Shown in pieces: positions 5,819-7,490 of a stretch of DNA of 7,490 nucleotides. Source of the stretch: an uncultured Ruminococcus sp. (GTDB lineage Bacteria; Bacillota; Clostridia; Oscillospirales; Ruminococcaceae); assembly GCA_900556055.1 (NCBI GenBank), contig USNJ01000101.1, positions 1-7,490 on the forward strand. Direction: 5' to 3'. Each line of letters opens with the position of its first letter. Position 1 is the first letter of the stretch. Position numbers and translations under genes: made by a program. Below the pieces are notes generated by a model, which did no database searches, was not told the DNA's origin, and saw only the letters and a program-made list of their open reading frames with translations.

Positions 5819-7177
5819 TCAGAACGAGAACTTCTTCTTTGAGTATCCGTTCTCTGCGACCGTAACAACACCCGCTGCGGAAAGCGCAGCCATCAGAGCG
5901 GCAAACATTCCGTCGTAATCCTTCGGATCTGCTGCCTCCTCAGTCTGAACAGGCTCTGGTTCCTGCTGAGGCTCAGCTTCTTCTGGGGACTCAATGCCAA
6001 GAAATGCATTTACCCTGTCAAGCCACGGATCGGGATCCTTCCGGGCTTTTCTGCCCTTTATGCTATGCTCGGTAACTATCGTTTCGATTTTTCTGGATGC
6101 ATCAAGAGAGAAAAGAGTTGTACCTATCTTAAGATCGCCTGTCAGAGAATGAGCGATCACCTGTCCCTCCTGATGATGGTTTGCTGTTGCTTTGATGTTT
6201 GAATTAGGTGCAAGAATAGTAGCCTTGACTCCGTTTGTTGTGACATTTGACGAATCGAGGATATTTATTATGATATTTCCCGCAAGCTCCTTGTTGCTCA
6301 TGTCGATCTGCTTGCCTGCGTATCTTATGAACGACGGAGACAGATCAAGATCCTCACTTCCCGCAATATTCAGAATAACAGCGGAATTCTTAGGAACAGT
6401 GAACACAAGACCCGAATACCGGAGATACTCATTTATCTCACTCGCAGTGATCGTAAACACATTCAGGTCGGGATCATCGCCCTTGAATTCAATGCTCCAT
6501 CCGTTGTTTATGTAATCCGATGACACAGGATATCCGTTTTCATCCATAGGCCCCAGCTCAGCAAGAAGCGTTGCCGATGCTCTCAGATACAGAAATTCAT
6601 CCTCAAAATCAATGAAGTCACTTACGTTGCTGTAAATATTGTTCTCGTCCGCTTTGCCTGAAAATGAATGTCCGCCGCCGATAACATAGAGTCTTGAAGG
6701 ACTGCTGAGATCAAGACCGATAGCATTTCCTGCGATAATTCCGGAAAGAGTTTCTGTTCCGTCAGCGGTCATGCCCGCATTATAGTCGCTGCCGATAGTC
6801 CTGTTGATGAAGCTTCCGCCGACTGCTATGCGTCCGCCGCAGAGAGAACCTGCGGGTTCAAAATTATCCTCTACAAAAACGCTGAAATTCGCAGCCATAC
6901 CGAATATCTGCGAATATCTCGAGCCGACCAGACGGAATATCTCTTCCTGAAGGCGTTTTTTATATTCTTCAAACTCAGCTGAATCGACTGAATTCTCATT
7001 TTCCTTTTTTTCCGAAAGTTTTGCTGAATAAGTACTTCCTGCGGCATTCATAATATCAGTTATCCCCATATCTCCTGTGTAAGCTGCCTGTGCGCTTGTT
7101 GTAAGCATAGTTACAGAAAAAGCAAACGCACTTACCGACCGCATGATCCTGCGTTTCAAATCACGATTACTATCCAA
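5819..7177 (-). CDS. Secreted choice-of-anchor A (CAA) domain surface protein
   Basis: A 452-residue exported protein. Signal peptide: KRR (8-10), a hydrophobic stretch to about 27, and AQA|A cleavage after residue 31. A charged, probably helical segment (54-85) follows. Residues ~95-358 resemble the CAA domain: NFSVFVEDNFEPAGSLCGGRIAVGGSF, LYVIGGGHSFSG, FTVPKNSAVILNIAG and GVKATILAPNSNIKA with EGQVIAHSLTGDLKIG. CAA domains are reported in surface or adhesin-like proteins; the precise role is unknown. The C-terminus has a Pro/Glu/Gln linker (397-418), a hydrophobic stretch (424-441) and KKK (447-449). This has the layout of a sortase signal, but no LPXTG is present (DPKDYDG instead). The start is TTG (7177-7175) with a strong GGAGG 8 nt upstream; Met12 is a poorer alternative. 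It leads a two-gene unit with the Pcp-like gene. Confidence 0.8.
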   Translation of the reverse strand: MDSNRDLKRRIMRSVSAFAFSVTMLTTSAQAAYTGDMGITDIMNAAGSTYSAKLSEKKENENSVDSAEFEEYKKRLQEEIFRLVGSRYSQIFGMAANFSVFVEDNFEPAGSLCGGRIAVGGSFINRTIGSDYNAGMTADGTETLSGIIAGNAIGLDLSSPSRLYVIGGGHSFSGKADENNIYSNVSDFIDFEDEFLYLRASATLLAELGPMDENGYPVSSDYINNGWSIEFKGDDPDLNVFTITASEINEYLRYSGLVFTVPKNSAVILNIAGSEDLDLSPSFIRYAGKQIDMSNKELAGNIIINILDSSNVTTNGVKATILAPNSNIKATANHHQEGQVIAHSLTGDLKIGTTLFSLDASRKIETIVTEHSIKGRKARKDPDPWLDRVNAFLGIESPEEAEPQQEPEPVQTEEAADPKDYDGMFAALMAALSAAGVVTVAENGYSKKKFSF

Positions 7178-7259
7178 GAAAAACCCCTCCGTTCATTGAA
7201 AATGCTTCTGCCGCTGCGCCGATGTTGTGCATAATCACCAATAGATTCAGAATGTTCAT
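7170..7259 (-). CDS. Possible 29-codon leader ORF overlapping the CAA start
   Basis: On the minus strand an ATG at 7259-7257 opens a frame encoding 29 residues, beginning MNILNLLVIMHN and ending NGGVFLG, with stop TAG at 7172-7170. It lies in the CAA leader, contains the CAA ribosome site and overlaps its TTG start in another frame. That geometry would allow translational coupling. Against it, the ATG has no recognisable Shine-Dalgarno sequence, and an ORF this short can arise by chance. The product resembles nothing I know. Confidence 0.22.
   Translation of the reverse strand: MNILNLLVIMHNIGAAAEAFSMNGGVFLG
7175..7190 (-). promoter_or_regulatory. Strong ribosome-binding site with TTG start
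   Basis: On the minus strand GGAGG (7190-7186), within GGAGGGG, lies 8 nt before TTG (7177-7175). No ATG is in frame here. The next is codon 12, with only a weak AGGA 3 nt before it, and using it would remove the KRR part of the signal peptide. The strong site combined with a weak start codon is what decides the start. Confidence 0.75.
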
Positions 7260-7458
7260 TGCTATGAAAAAAATAAATAAAGTTTTGTGTATATTGTTAA
7301 ATCATATAAGAATTCAAAAGATTTCGCACCTTTTTATTGTTTATAATTATACAACAGTCATATGAGTTTGTCTAGTATTTTTTGGCAATTTAACTTGAAG
7401 TACATAATCTTTGGGCAAAGCAACACTTCGGTTGAAACATATTAGGCATTATGCACAA
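7225..7458. repeat. 11-bp inverted repeat flanking the CAA promoter
   Basis: TTGTGCATAAT (7225-7235) recurs as its exact reverse complement ATTATGCACAA (7448-7458). One copy is in the leader and the other about 75 bp upstream of the -35 box. The outer copy also sits in a small palindrome GCATT (7446-7450) / AATGC (7457-7461). It might be a paired operator, or chance in AT-rich DNA. Confidence 0.35.
7346..7374 (-). promoter_or_regulatory. Promoter of the CAA / Pcp-like unit
   Basis: On the minus strand TAGACA (7374-7369; one change from TTGACA) lies 17 bp before a perfect TATAAT (7351-7346). Transcription would start near 7339, giving a leader of about 160 nt before the TTG start, unusually long for a gene with so strong a ribosome site. 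Confidence 0.82.
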
Positions 7459-7490
7459 TGCAATTTCTGCAACATTTTATTTCATATGTT
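7375..7490. other. Non-coding flank upstream of the CAA promoter
   Basis: Together with the leader this completes a 313-bp stretch (7178-7490) without a long gene. Apart from the promoter, the possible leader ORF and the inverted repeat already listed, I see an AT-rich sequence with no RNA gene, terminator or convincing divergent promoter. Confidence 0.5.

Noticed and set aside
5371..5865. 164-codon plus-strand open frame opposite the Pcp-like gene
   Set aside because: The opposite strand has a better ribosome site, an operon context, a terminator and recognisable family blocks. This frame is Ser-rich and shows no motif.

Overview
The window looks like chromosomal DNA from a low-to-moderate GC Firmicute. 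My best guess is a Ruminococcus-like member of the Oscillospiraceae (Clostridia). The grounds are purine-rich Shine-Dalgarno sequences before every gene, sigma-A promoters of Gram-positive type, an L-box (lysine) riboswitch with an intrinsic terminator, and a secreted choice-of-anchor A protein. The genus is inference from overall style, not from a marker gene.

Layout. Positions 1-451 (minus strand) hold the first ~150 codons of queA (queuosine biosynthesis), cut by the left edge. The divergent intergenic region (452-870) carries a near-consensus promoter (TTGACA, 17 bp, TAATAT), a complete lysine riboswitch aptamer (about 550-731), an AT-rich hairpin and a rho-independent terminator (792-825). 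These control a plus-strand operon: asd (871-1953), a SSAT-like GNAT acetyltransferase (1953-2411, overlapping asd by one base), dapA (2444-3334), a strong intercistronic hairpin (3354-3386) and dapB (3408-4166). Asd, DapA and DapB carry out three successive steps from aspartyl phosphate to tetrahydrodipicolinate, so lysine would shut off its own pathway at transcription. A bidirectional terminator (4303-4335) separates this operon from the next genes.

The rest is on the minus strand. An mscS-family mechanosensitive channel gene (4337-5188) has its own promoter. Upstream of it is a two-gene unit read right to left: a secreted choice-of-anchor A (CAA) domain protein (5819-7177, TTG start, ~160-nt leader, promoter at 7346-7374), then a small protein (5298-5798) resembling pyroglutamyl-peptidase I, in which the catalytic Glu and His positions seem kept but the catalytic Cys is replaced by Gly. 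The unit ends in a clear terminator (5276-5315).

Most of the window is ordinary metabolism. The parts worth a second look are the riboswitch's likely strand-exchange switch, the acetyltransferase inside a lysine-controlled operon, the intercistronic dapA-dapB hairpin, and the CAA / Pcp-like pair with a possible 29-codon leader ORF overlapping its TTG start. I see no CRISPR array, tRNA, rRNA, transposase or phage gene.
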